DNA from: Pedobacter cryoconitis
Lineage (GTDB): Bacteria; Bacteroidota; Bacteroidia; Sphingobacteriales; Sphingobacteriaceae
DNA: 34,815 nt
Direction: 5' to 3'
NCBI GenBank assembly: GCA_019352875.1
Contig: JAAAFW010000010.1
Coordinates: forward strand, 1 to 34,815
Part shown: positions 1-7,874 of the stretch, one piece after another
Numbering within the stretch: position 1 is the stretch's first letter
How the letters are laid out: each line of letters opens with the position of its first letter
The notes under the pieces: generated by a model
What the model was told of the DNA's origin: nothing
The model's database searches: none
Seen by the model: only the letters and a program-made list of their open reading frames with translations
Program-made: the position numbers and the translations under genes

Positions 1-127
1 CTTTCAAAAGCAGAATACTGTTGTTTGTTCTTCATACTAACTTCTTTCAATAATATGTCATTGTTGCGCTGATCGATCGTCTCTCAAAAGAGATAAGAAA
101 AAAAGATGAGTGATAACATTAAAAACA

Positions 128-238
<111 letters not shown>

Positions 239-247
239 ATCTTAAAG

Positions 248-276
248 AAAGCCTGTAGTGAAAACTACAGGCTTTT
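248..276 (+). terminator. rRNA operon terminator
   Basis: A perfect 12-bp stem pairs 248-259 with 264-275 around a GAAA tetraloop, and the 3' arm ends in a run of T. It sits 10 bases after the 5S gene and should end the rRNA transcript. Confidence 0.9.
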
Positions 277-525
277 CTTGTTTACAAGGGTTTTTTCTCG
301 CTGGAGATCCTCGCTGCCGCTAAAAGCCTGAAGTCTCTGCTTCATCTCTTTAATTACTTTCTGGGGCTCCTATGCCTATCTATAATCTCTAAGCTAGCAT
401 ATTCATTTTTCGCTGGCTTTTCTGTTTAACGGTTTGTTTTAGGTAAAAACACAGGTAAAGATTAGCGGCTTATTCAAATTACGGGTATTATTGGCGAAGG
501 ATCAGATCATATACTCCAGATTATA

Positions 526-1575
526 ATGAAGGATAATAGAATGGGAAAAACTAATTACAAGATACTTGAGGAGAAACTCTCTTCATTTAACAGGTTCAGA
601 TTATTGGATGAGCCAACGCGGATTCATCCGCTTAAGAATCTCAATAAACAATTGAACGGTATTGAGGTATATGTAAAGCGTGACGACGTAATGTCTATGG
701 GGCTTGGCGGAAATAAATTAAGGAAGCTGGAGTTTATTCTTGGAGATGCTATAACGGAAGGGGCTGACGTATTAATTACCTCTGGGGGTATTCAGTCGAA
801 TCATGCGCGGTTAACGGCTGTGGCTGCTGCTTATGCAGGTTTAGATTGTGAAATTGCCTTAACACAAGCGGTTCCTAAGAATGATCCGGTATATACTGGA
901 AATGGGAATATTCTACTTGAAAAGATCCTGGACGTTAAAATGCATCTGCTGCCGCCAGAGGAAAATGCAAATGTATTTACAGATAGACGTGTTTCCGAGC
1001 TTAAAGCGGCCGGGAAGAAACCCTACGTTATACCAATGGGTGGTTCGAGTCCGATCGGATGTCTGGGCTACGTTTCCTGCTTTCAGGAAATTCTAATACA
1101 ATCAGAAGAACTTAATATACATTTCGACACGATTATAGTACCTAATGGGAGCGGAGGCACCCATACAGGACTGTTAAGTGGTCTGAAAATCGCAGACGTC
1201 AAGCAAACCAATATCAAATCTTATACAGTTCTTGCCACTTTGGAGCAGGCTATGTCCGTAACCCAAGAGAAAATTGGCGCGACTCTAAATATTATTGATA
1301 AAGAATTGTCTGTAGACAGGGATGATATTGATATAGATGGCAGTTGTCTGGGTACAGGTTATGGTATACCCACTGAGGAGATGATTAAAGCCGTCAAATT
1401 ACTTGCACGTACAGAAGGTATTTTCCTGGATCCTGTGTATAGCGGTAAAGCATTTGCCGGAATGCTGAATGATATTCATAACGGTAAATTTAAAGCAGGT
1501 TCCAGAATCTTATTTATTCTGACGGGTGGTCTGCCAGGCTTATTCGCCTATGAATCTGCATTCGGAGAAAAATAG
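526..1575 (+). CDS. D-cysteine desulfhydrase / ACC deaminase-family PLP enzyme
   Basis: A cytoplasmic fold-type II PLP enzyme that probably deaminates or desulfhydrates a small D-amino acid (D-cysteine to pyruvate, H2S and ammonia) or ACC. The motif GGNKLRKLE at 61-69 carries the likely Schiff-base lysine K64. GGIQSNHARLTAVAA around 88-102 is the substrate carboxylate/phosphate loop. GGSSPIGCLGY, GSGGTHTG, LDPVYSGKA and the C-terminal TGGLPGLF are all family hallmarks. The length of 349 aa is near the usual 330-340. An ATG at 541, preceded by AAGGA, could be the true start and would remove five residues. A convergent Lrp/AsnC gene follows. D-cysteine desulfhydrase is favoured over ACC deaminase, but motifs alone do not settle the substrate. 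Confidence 0.85.
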   Translation: MKDNRMGKTNYKILEEKLSSFNRFRLLDEPTRIHPLKNLNKQLNGIEVYVKRDDVMSMGLGGNKLRKLEFILGDAITEGADVLITSGGIQSNHARLTAVAAAYAGLDCEIALTQAVPKNDPVYTGNGNILLEKILDVKMHLLPPEENANVFTDRRVSELKAAGKKPYVIPMGGSSPIGCLGYVSCFQEILIQSEELNIHFDTIIVPNGSGGTHTGLLSGLKIADVKQTNIKSYTVLATLEQAMSVTQEKIGATLNIIDKELSVDRDDIDIDGSCLGTGYGIPTEEMIKAVKLLARTEGIFLDPVYSGKAFAGMLNDIHNGKFKAGSRILFILTGGLPGLFAYESAFGEK

Positions 1576-1592
1576 AACCGGTTATCGAATTG

Positions 1593-1640
1593 CAAACTCA
1601 AAAGAGATGTGGTCTTAATCCCCCTCTTTTGAGTTTGTTC
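1593..1640 (+). terminator. Terminator after PLP enzyme gene
   Basis: A perfect 14-bp stem pairs 1593-1606 with 1624-1637 around a 17-base loop, 18 bases after the stop codon. The T tract that follows is short, so termination strength is uncertain. The AAAAGAG/CTCTTTT ends could also make it act for the convergent gene. Confidence 0.6.
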
Positions 1641-1783
1641 TTTATTGTGCTTTACCTCAGACTGCATAGTATATTGCGTCGCCGGTATTTATTGGGTTAA
1701 CGACCGTTTAAGCGACTATCTGTATTTGGAAGTGTTTACAGGTCTAAAATAAAAAGAATGAATTAAAAACGATCAGAGATCAT

Positions 1784-2260
1784 TTAGCCCAATTCAATTT
1801 GTCTTCTGATACTTTCCTCGAGAGATATCAGTGTCTCTGTTCTCTGAATTCCTGCTACAGCTTGTATTTCTTCATTCAGTACGTGGCGCAGGTGATTTGT
1901 ATCACGGCAAATGATTTTTGCGAACATACTGTAGGCCCCTGTAGTATAATGTAATTCGACAACTTCTTTGATCTGGCTGAGCTGTGCTACAGCATCTTTA
2001 TATTGAATTCCTTTTTCAAGATAGATACCCAGGAATGCGCAAATATCATATCCCGCTTTTTGTGGATCAATGATTAAATGTGAACCTTTTATGATACCCA
2101 TTTCATGAAGTTTCTTCATCCTTACGTGTATTGTACCACCCGAAACTATCAGATCTTTAGCTATTTCCGTGTATGGTTTAGTCGCATCCTGCATCAACTG
2201 CTTAAGGATGTCTATATCAAGGTTATCAATTTCTAAATTTTGGCTTTCTTTTTTCAGCAT
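1784..2260 (-). CDS. Lrp/AsnC family transcriptional regulator
   Basis: A 158-aa feast/famine DNA-binding regulator. The N-terminal winged helix-turn-helix (about residues 12-60) contains LDIDILKQLMQDATKPYTEI and then SGGTIHVRMKKLHEMGII, the typical recognition helix. After it, GSHLIIDPQKAGYDICAFLGI leads into the RAM ligand-binding domain with VVELHYTTGAYSMFAKI and the C-terminal ETLISLEE. Family members sense amino acids as oligomers. It converges on the PLP amino-acid enzyme at 526-1575 and faces away from the tRNA-like RNAs, so either could be a target; the sequence does not say which. Confidence 0.92.
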   Translation of the reverse strand: MLKKESQNLEIDNLDIDILKQLMQDATKPYTEIAKDLIVSGGTIHVRMKKLHEMGIIKGSHLIIDPQKAGYDICAFLGIYLEKGIQYKDAVAQLSQIKEVVELHYTTGAYSMFAKIICRDTNHLRHVLNEEIQAVAGIQRTETLISLEESIRRQIELG

Positions 2261-2333
2261 GATTTCAATTAATTCTAATAGAAATCTAATATAATTACAA
2301 TAGTCATAATAATAAAATTAAATCGTTAAAATA

Positions 2334-2365
2334 TTTGCAACGTATATGGAGTCTTGTTACATTTG
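2334..2365 (+). promoter_or_regulatory. Bacteroidota-type promoter for tRNA-like RNAs
   Basis: TTTG at 2334-2337 and TACATTTG at 2358-2365 match the Bacteroidota primary-sigma consensus TTTG / TAnnTTTG with a 20-base spacer. Transcription would start near 2372, about 43 bases before the first tRNA-like RNA. Spacing and both boxes fit; activity is inferred. Confidence 0.65.
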
Positions 2366-2414
2366 TATCAAGCAAGTAACAAAAAATAGTTCTTTTTAAT
2401 AATTGCTTACATTC

Positions 2415-2522
2415 TGTAGGGTGGTGGAACTGGCAGACGCACCTCCTTGTCTCGGTGGTGGAGATCATGGAAAACCTGAAAAGGCTAACCACTCCTTGAA
2501 GGTTCGACTCCTTCCCCTACAG
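2415..2522 (+). ncRNA. tRNA-like RNA, copy 1 (long variable arm, GUC anticodon loop)
   Basis: This 108-nt RNA folds as a class II tRNA. The acceptor pairs 2415-2421 with 2515-2521 (7 bp), followed by T8 and G9. The D arm GTGG/AACTGGCAGA/CGC is Leu-like. The anticodon stem pairs 2442-2446 with 2454-2458, four G-C pairs around one U-U mismatch, with loop TTGTCTC placing GUC at 2449-2451. The variable region is 39 nt (2459-2497); it holds a GGAG/CTCC stem, TGG/CCA, and a CCT-GAAA-AGG hairpin. The T arm GAAGG/TTCGACT/CCTTC is perfect. The base after the acceptor is G; C2414 could extend the stem to 8 bp. A standard tRNA-Leu is about 85 nt and has a Leu anticodon, so this is not an ordinary tRNA-Leu. 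A decayed tRNA is possible but is disfavoured by the compensatory changes against copy 2. Confidence 0.75.
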
Positions 2523-2523
2523 C

Positions 2524-2541
2524 AAAAGAATTTGTTCTTTT
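2524..2541 (+). other. AU-rich hairpin between the two tRNA-like RNAs
   Basis: AAAAGAA (2524-2530) pairs perfectly with TTCTTTT (2535-2541) around TTTG. It starts two bases after copy 1, so it could be a processing spacer or weak terminator. No second promoter is visible before copy 2. Confidence 0.5.
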
Positions 2542-2546
2542 ATTAT

Positions 2547-2689
2547 TGTTGGGTGGTGAAACTGGCAGACACACCTCCTTGTCTCGGTGGTGGGGATCAT
2601 GGGATAAACACAGTTTATGGGTTGACCACAAATTAATTTTTTGAACTGAGGCTAACTTCCCCTTGAAGGTTCGACTCCTTCCCCAACAG
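2547..2689 (+). ncRNA. tRNA-like RNA, copy 2 (143 nt, expanded variable region)
   Basis: Copy 2 of the tRNA-like RNA. The acceptor pairs 2547-2553 with 2682-2688. The D arm has U11-A24 where copy 1 has U-G. The anticodon arm (2574-2590) is identical to copy 1, with GUC at 2581-2583 and the same U-U mismatch. The T arm is identical. The variable region is 74 nt (2591-2664), 35 longer than in copy 1. It keeps GATCATGG and GAGGCTAAC, and adds an ATAAAC-ACA-GTTTAT hairpin and an AT-rich insert. The basal variable stem is GGGGA/TCCCC (2592-2596 with 2658-2662). Acceptor pair 4 is A-U in copy 1 and U-A here, and a variable-stem pair changes from A-U to G-C, so both pairings are preserved by double substitutions. 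The function is unknown. Confidence 0.75.
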
Positions 2690-2722
2690 CTAGTTTTTTT
2701 ATAGTAATATTTAGTTAATGAG

Positions 2723-2748
2723 GGCAATCCGGAGGCGGATTGCCTTTT
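2723..2748 (+). terminator. Terminator of the tRNA-like RNA operon
   Basis: A perfect 9-bp G/C-rich stem pairs 2723-2731 with 2736-2744 around a 4-base loop, followed by TTTT. It lies 34 bases after copy 2 of the tRNA-like RNA. Confidence 0.8.
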
Positions 2749-2817
2749 CTGTTTTTCGGCCTGAGCTTATAGGTAAATTAACCGATTGAATTAATTCCGT
2801 TAAAATTAGTATCAACG

Positions 2818-2860
2818 AAAAGGCCTGATACTCTCAATATGAAGTGTATCAGGCCTTTTT
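2818..2860 (-). terminator. Bidirectional terminator after amidohydrolase operon
   Basis: A perfect 14-bp stem pairs 2818-2831 with 2846-2859, flanked by an A run on the left and a T run on the right, so it can act in both directions. It lies about 38 bases past the stop of the minus-strand amidohydrolase gene and backs up the terminator at 2723-2748. Confidence 0.85.
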
Positions 2861-2897
2861 TGTTTAGCGGCTTTTCTCGCTGCTAATGCGTTCAGAT

Positions 2898-4202
2898 TTA
2901 GTCGGCAGCTTTAGCGCTATATTTATCACTGAATTTCTTGTCAAGCTGTTTATGCAGATTGTCCAGGTTAATGGAACGACCCTGAATAAATGCCTGTTCA
3001 ACATGGTTTGTTTTCATATCCAATGCATCTCCGGTTGAGATAAATAAAGTAGCATCTTTTCCTGTTTCCAGACTACCTGTTTGTTTGTCGATACCCAATA
3101 CCTTGGCGGTATTTAAGGTAATCGCCGAAAGGGCGGTCTCTTTATCCATTCCCCATGCCGCTGCAGTGCCGGCCATGAAAGGCAAGTTTCTCTGTTGCCA
3201 GTAACCGTTTATACTGATTACGACAGGAATTCCGGCAGCAGCCAGAATACCAGCATTCTTATATGGCAAATTTACATCATCATCAAGATTTGACGGCAAT
3301 GCATGCGGCTGTTTCACAATCACACTGATCTGATTTGCTTTTAGGAAATCTTTGACGCGATAAGCTTCTTCAGCTTCTACAATCACTGGTTTGATCCCAA
3401 ATGACTTGGCAAAGTTCACCGCTGCTATAATATCCTTCTGACGGTTAGCGGTGATAAATAATTGTTGTTTACCATCAAATAGGTGTTTCATCGCAGCAAA
3501 CCTGGTATTGATAACTGCAGGTTTTTCTAAAACAGCATATGCCTGAGCTTCTGCGAAGAACTGCTGTAGATCGTTAACAGCTTTTTGTCTGGTTTCTTCA
3601 ATTACCTGAGGGGTCATCGCTGTACGCGGGCCAAAACCTCTGGCGCGTGGTGGTACAGGCCAGTTTACATGTATAGCATCATCGGTACGGATGGCTGCAT
3701 CTTCCCAGTTCCAGGCATCCAGTTGGACTACAGAGGAAGTACCGGCAATTGTGCCGCCTTCTGGAGTGACCTGAGCCATTAGAATTCCATTACTTCTGAG
3801 TGTCGCAGGAACTTTGGAATCCGTGTTATAGGCGATTAATGATCTGATATGAGGGTTCATATTACCGATTTCGTTGAAATCCAGTGTCGCTTTTACCGAT
3901 TCGAATTCAGTTAACCCAAGATTGGTCACGGGGGCTATGAAACCCGGGTATATATGCTTACCCTGAGCCTGAATAATTTCTGCGCCGGCTTCTGTACCTG
4001 AGTTTGTACCAACGCTTAGGATTTTACCATTTTTAAAGACAATAGTTCCATTTTCGATTACCTGACCGTTACCGATATGGATTGTTCCGCCTGTAATGAC
4101 AATAGTCTTATTTTGTTTCGGAGCAGGAGAAATGTTCGCCTGACCGAAAGCGTGTAAAGTGGCAATGCCACTAAGCAATAATGTTGTGAGGTATTTATTC
4201 AT
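2898..4202 (-). CDS. Secreted amidohydrolase-like protein without HxH metal motif
   Basis: A 434-aa protein related to imidazolonepropionase-type amidohydrolases. An N-terminal signal peptide (MNKYLTTLLLSGIATLHAFGQA) points to the periplasm. The N-terminal beta-sandwich part reads GGTIHIGNGQVIENGTIVFKNG in pieces, and the C-terminal part has NTAKVLGIDKQTGSLETGKDA, the usual closing motif of the superfamily. At the place where active members have PGFID-H-H it reads HIYPGFIAPVTNLG, with no HxH pair, so the metal site is probably missing and the protein may be a pseudoenzyme or partner subunit. Its start overlaps the stop of the upstream 1008-aa gene by 8 bases, which suggests translational coupling and a joint complex. 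Confidence 0.85.
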   Translation of the reverse strand: MNKYLTTLLLSGIATLHAFGQANISPAPKQNKTIVITGGTIHIGNGQVIENGTIVFKNGKILSVGTNSGTEAGAEIIQAQGKHIYPGFIAPVTNLGLTEFESVKATLDFNEIGNMNPHIRSLIAYNTDSKVPATLRSNGILMAQVTPEGGTIAGTSSVVQLDAWNWEDAAIRTDDAIHVNWPVPPRARGFGPRTAMTPQVIEETRQKAVNDLQQFFAEAQAYAVLEKPAVINTRFAAMKHLFDGKQQLFITANRQKDIIAAVNFAKSFGIKPVIVEAEEAYRVKDFLKANQISVIVKQPHALPSNLDDDVNLPYKNAGILAAAGIPVVISINGYWQQRNLPFMAGTAAAWGMDKETALSAITLNTAKVLGIDKQTGSLETGKDATLFISTGDALDMKTNHVEQAFIQGRSINLDNLHKQLDKKFSDKYSAKAAD

Positions 4203-7200
4203 GGCTATGTGCTCCTTCCGTCAAATCAGCGCCTGTGATATAATCTTCCATAGATTCACAGTGATATAAAGTATGTGTTTCGGCAACCGGGCGTTGTGTT
4301 CTTGCTCCTTTGTTTTTGCTGCTAATCATTTTTTGTACTAATCTGGATTTTTCTGCCTGCTGTGAGGTCCTTAGCTGCTCATCTTTGTCCATATCCCAGT
4401 AAGGAATACCGTCCACAAATGTTTTTTCAGCTCTTGCGTAAATAGAAAGCGGGTTGTCTGACCAAATTACAATGTCGGCATCTTTACCTGGTTTCAAACT
4501 GCCCACACGTTGATCAATGTGTAGCATTTTAGCTGGATTCAATGTCACGAACTTAAGCGCATCTTCTTCCGGTACACCACCATATAGTACTGATTTTCCT
4601 GCTTCCTGATTTAATCTGCGTGCCATTTCTGCATCATCAGAGTTAAAAGCTGTAGTGATACCTACATTATGCATGATTTTTCCGTTATAAGGAATTGCTT
4701 CTGCAACCTCCATTTTGTAAGCCCACCAATCTGAGAAAGTCGAGGCATTGATACCGCGGGCTTTCATTTTATCGGCTACTTTGTAACCTTCAAGAATATG
4801 TGTAAAGGTGTTGATTTTGAAGCCGAGGCTATCCGCAACATGCATTAACATATTGATCTCAGATTGTACATAAGAGTGGCAGGTAATAAATCTTTTGTTA
4901 TCCAGAATCTCAACGAGTGCATCAAGTTCAAGATCTCTTCTTACAGAATTACCTTTTACTGCCAATGCGTTTTTGTATTCTCTAGCCCTTGTAAAAGCAT
5001 CTACGAAAGTCTGTTCAACTCCCATTCTGGTTACCGGAAAGCGTAAACCGCTGCCGAAGTTACTTTGCTTAACATTCTCTCCAAGAGCAAATTTAATAAA
5101 GCCATCACTGCCTGCGAATTTTAACTCCTCCGCATTTTTACCCCATCTTAACTTAATCAATTGTGCCTGTCCGCCAATAGCATTAGCTGAACCATGCAGA
5201 ATTTGAGACGTTGTGACACCACCAGCCAGCTGACGGTAGATGTTCACATCTTCGGGATTAATGACATCTGCAATTCGAACTTCGGAAGATACCGATTGTG
5301 CGCCCTCGTTAATACCACCTGCAGCGGCAATATGAGAGTGCTCATCAATGATACCAGGAGTGATATGTTTGCCTGTTGCATCAATTACTCTGGCCGAACC
5401 GGCAGAAAGCCCTTTGCCAACGGCTTTAATTTTACCGTTTTCCAATAATACATCTGCATTAGTAAGGATACCATCTTTCTCATTCGTCCACACAGTCGCA
5501 TTTTTCAAAAGAATAGTCTCTTGTTTAGGCGCAGTTTCAGTACCGAATGCGGTAAACGGATAGATTATTTTCTCTGTTGTTGCAGATACCTGTGCAACTG
5601 CTGGGACTGCTTTTTCAGGGTTAGCACCAGTGTATTGTGCTGTCCATTGTCCTGCAGTGCCTGTTGAAGTAACTACTTCGCCATTCAGCTTAATGACAGG
5701 TGACGCTTCTGCCAGATATCCGCTTAATCTGATTTCTTCTGTCGCTGGTTTGGTTTGGGTGAAATTAAGCGTTACCCAATCTCCATTTCTGGTAAAGCTG
5801 GCGTTAATTTTTTCAGTACCTTTTTCCAGTGAAGCAGTTTGTCCGCTGATTTTAAGTGTGTAAGCATCACCACCATTGATTTGCAGGGCATAAATGCCAC
5901 TGATATCACTAACATCCAGTTTGCTGACAATAAATTTTTTGCCCTGAACCCAGTTCTCATAAATAATAGTGTTGTCTTTGAAAAGATTTCCGGATGTAAT
6001 CAGGAAGTTGGCCAGCTTGCCTTTTTCGAGTGATCCGGTTTTATCCTGGATACCGATCATAGCGGCTGGAGTCTCTGTAAGTGCCTGTAAAGCTTGTTTC
6101 TCTGTAAGTCCGTTTGCGATAGCACTACGCAGGTTTGTCCAGAAGTCCTTCAGATTATCCAAACCGAATGCTGTTAAAGCAAACCGAATTCCTGCTTTTT
6201 CCAGTGCCGCAGGATTTGACGGTGCCATTTCCCAGGCTTTCATCTGCGCAAGACTGATGTTTTTAGCTTCAACAGGATCTTCGACATCATAAGCTTTAGT
6301 AAAGTTTAAAGGAACAATAAGACTTGCTCCGGTTGCCTTTACATCTGCAATACGCTGGTATTCGTCTCCTGAAGATTTAATCAGATATTGTTTACCGAAT
6401 TCTTTTGCAATTGCAGAAGCGCGCAGAATATTCTGCCATCCATCAGTTTCAAATAACTGAGGTAACTGCTGTTGTTTGTTAAAATCTTCCAGCGAGATGT
6501 TAAATTCTTCCTGTTGTTTACCATACCACTGCGCGTCATAATAAGTTTGTCTCAATAATGCAATCGCGCCCATTAAAGAAGTAGGATAGTCATTTTTAGA
6601 AGAGCCTTTATTGAATGAATAGTTGGCTGCAGTCTGTGCCTTAAGGATCAGATTATTGTCCCTGTCATCGTTTAAAGTTACAGCTGCTGAAGTTCCGCGT
6701 GCAATACCATCCCTGCTGATGACATTTACGCTGCCGAATCCTGTTTTACGGAATTCGTCTGCTTTTTTCTGATCCGCAGTGAAGATGTTTTTGACCTCTG
6801 TTTCGGGTCTGATAGCTTCATTCCAGTTATAAGCTCCGTTTTTGGTAGAAACGAAGATGGATTGTCTGCCAAAGCCTGGTGTAACCTGTGCTTCTGGAAC
6901 CCCATAAGATGTAAACGGATCGATTAGTGAAGGGTAGATGTACTTGCCTTTCAGGTCAATAACTACATATCCTTTTGGTACAGAAATTCCTGTTCCGGCT
7001 GATTGAATGGTTTGGCCTTTTACCAGTAATGTACCATTAGTAATGGTCTGTCCGGCATTAACCACAATATTGGCATTTGTGAAAGCAAACATTCCCGGGC
7101 GGTTATCAGAAGAACCATTAACCGGATAAGTTTGCTGCCCGGAAGCCAGTGCAGCAGAAAATACCAACGCGAGCGTAAGTAGATTTTTTATCATGTTTTT

Positions 7201-7221
7201 GTTGGATTGGTTTATTGACAT
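4195..7221 (-). CDS. Tandem-domain secreted amidohydrolase
   Basis: A 1008-aa exported protein made of two amidohydrolase units. The first (about 40-430) ends with the family closing motif TGSLEKGKLANF but reads YIYPSLIDPFTSYG at 95-108, where the HxH should be, so it looks inactive. A linker of beta-strand character (about 440-560) follows. The second unit (about 565-960) has GIIDEHSHI with H628 and H630, CHSY with H782, THIL with H808 and NSDDAE with D862, the expected metal ligands, and closes with VGSLKPGKDADIVIWS. The signal peptide begins at the second methionine (ATG at 7194), which is a likely better start than 7221. It is probably a periplasmic hydrolase of cyclic amides, dipeptides or similar bonds; the substrate is unknown. 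The 434-aa gene overlaps its 3' end. Confidence 0.9.
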   Translation of the reverse strand: MSINQSNKNMIKNLLTLALVFSAALASGQQTYPVNGSSDNRPGMFAFTNANIVVNAGQTITNGTLLVKGQTIQSAGTGISVPKGYVVIDLKGKYIYPSLIDPFTSYGVPEAQVTPGFGRQSIFVSTKNGAYNWNEAIRPETEVKNIFTADQKKADEFRKTGFGSVNVISRDGIARGTSAAVTLNDDRDNNLILKAQTAANYSFNKGSSKNDYPTSLMGAIALLRQTYYDAQWYGKQQEEFNISLEDFNKQQQLPQLFETDGWQNILRASAIAKEFGKQYLIKSSGDEYQRIADVKATGASLIVPLNFTKAYDVEDPVEAKNISLAQMKAWEMAPSNPAALEKAGIRFALTAFGLDNLKDFWTNLRSAIANGLTEKQALQALTETPAAMIGIQDKTGSLEKGKLANFLITSGNLFKDNTIIYENWVQGKKFIVSKLDVSDISGIYALQINGGDAYTLKISGQTASLEKGTEKINASFTRNGDWVTLNFTQTKPATEEIRLSGYLAEASPVIKLNGEVVTSTGTAGQWTAQYTGANPEKAVPAVAQVSATTEKIIYPFTAFGTETAPKQETILLKNATVWTNEKDGILTNADVLLENGKIKAVGKGLSAGSARVIDATGKHITPGIIDEHSHIAAAGGINEGAQSVSSEVRIADVINPEDVNIYRQLAGGVTTSQILHGSANAIGGQAQLIKLRWGKNAEELKFAGSDGFIKFALGENVKQSNFGSGLRFPVTRMGVEQTFVDAFTRAREYKNALAVKGNSVRRDLELDALVEILDNKRFITCHSYVQSEINMLMHVADSLGFKINTFTHILEGYKVADKMKARGINASTFSDWWAYKMEVAEAIPYNGKIMHNVGITTAFNSDDAEMARRLNQEAGKSVLYGGVPEEDALKFVTLNPAKMLHIDQRVGSLKPGKDADIVIWSDNPLSIYARAEKTFVDGIPYWDMDKDEQLRTSQQAEKSRLVQKMISSKNKGARTQRPVAETHTLYHCESMEDYITGADLTEGAHSHE

Positions 7222-7373
7222 TAAAGCTAATTAAAAAAGGATTTTGTAGCATTCTCTATCAACTTTATTACGCTATATTACTAGGATAATGCTGATTTAA
7301 GGTCATATTGACCGGAATTGGAGGCGCCGGCTGGCATATCAGGATTTATTCCTTATTTTTGAAGAAAAAATTT

Positions 7374-7820
7374 ATGGGTATTTATGAAATCTTAAAAAGC
7401 GCTCACTCTGGATGGCGCTATCTGGTGATTATTCTTTTACTGGTTGCATTTGTCAATGCGCTTATAGGTTATGCCGGTAAGAAACCTTACACTGAAGGCA
7501 ATCGTAAGCTGAACTTATTTACATTGATCAGTGCGCATATTCAGTTATTATTGGGCTTCGTTTTATATTTTATGCATGACTGGTACAGAGGTGACAGCGC
7601 CGTTGCTGCACAGCGTTACTGGAAAATGGAACATATCGGAATGATGGTTCTAGCCATCATATTAATTACTGTTGGTAACTCAAGAGCTAAAAAAGCTGCG
7701 ACAGATCTGATCAAGCACCGTTCTGTTTTTATGTACTTCGGACTGGCGCTTTTATTGATTACTGCTGCTATCTTTGCGATGGTAAAAGCAGACCCAAGCC
7801 GCTCATTATTTGGCATGTAA
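7374..7820 (+). CDS. Four-helix membrane protein, possibly haem-binding
   Basis: A 148-aa integral membrane protein I cannot name with certainty. Four hydrophobic helices lie at about 16-33, 47-67, 86-102 and 117-137. Each has a histidine in it or beside it (H11, H55, H87, H115), an arrangement seen in small cytochrome-b-like proteins, so haem binding is possible but unproven. The start was taken at ATG 7374, giving MGIYEILKSAHSGWRY. An upstream in-frame ATG at 7308 would add 22 mostly unhelpful residues. A TATTTTTG box at 7354-7361 resembles a -7 element but has no matching -33 and would leave almost no leader. No terminator separates the gene from the trp promoter downstream. Confidence 0.8.
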   Translation: MGIYEILKSAHSGWRYLVIILLLVAFVNALIGYAGKKPYTEGNRKLNLFTLISAHIQLLLGFVLYFMHDWYRGDSAVAAQRYWKMEHIGMMVLAIILITVGNSRAKKAATDLIKHRSVFMYFGLALLLITAAIFAMVKADPSRSLFGM

Positions 7821-7838
7821 TATTTTTTACGAATTAAT

Positions 7839-7868
7839 TTTGGTTTATTAGATTTATTTCTATTTTTG
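7839..7868 (+). promoter_or_regulatory. Promoter of the trp operon
   Basis: TTTG at 7839-7842 and TATTTTTG at 7861-7868, 18 bases apart, match the Bacteroidota consensus. Transcription should start around 7873-7876, at or beside the ATG (7875) of the Trp leader peptide, so that peptide would be made from a leaderless or nearly leaderless message. Confidence 0.65.
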
Positions 7869-7874
7869 CTATTC

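Noticed and set aside
2415..2522. Ordinary tRNA-Leu
   Set aside because: The D arm fits Leu, but there is no Leu anticodon, the length is over 100 nt, and the base after the acceptor is G rather than A.
2403..2727. Short frames on both strands over the tRNA-like RNAs
   Set aside because: They follow the folded RNA sequence, are repeated only because the RNA is repeated, and have no start signals. They look like the spurious proteins often called over tRNA genes.
4864..6292. Several plus-strand frames inside the large amidohydrolase gene
   Set aside because: They are shadows of the minus-strand gene with no family match and no start context.
7354..7361. TATTTTTG as promoter of the four-helix membrane protein
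   Set aside because: No suitable -33 box lies upstream and the predicted leader would be about 6 bases, so it is mentioned but not called.
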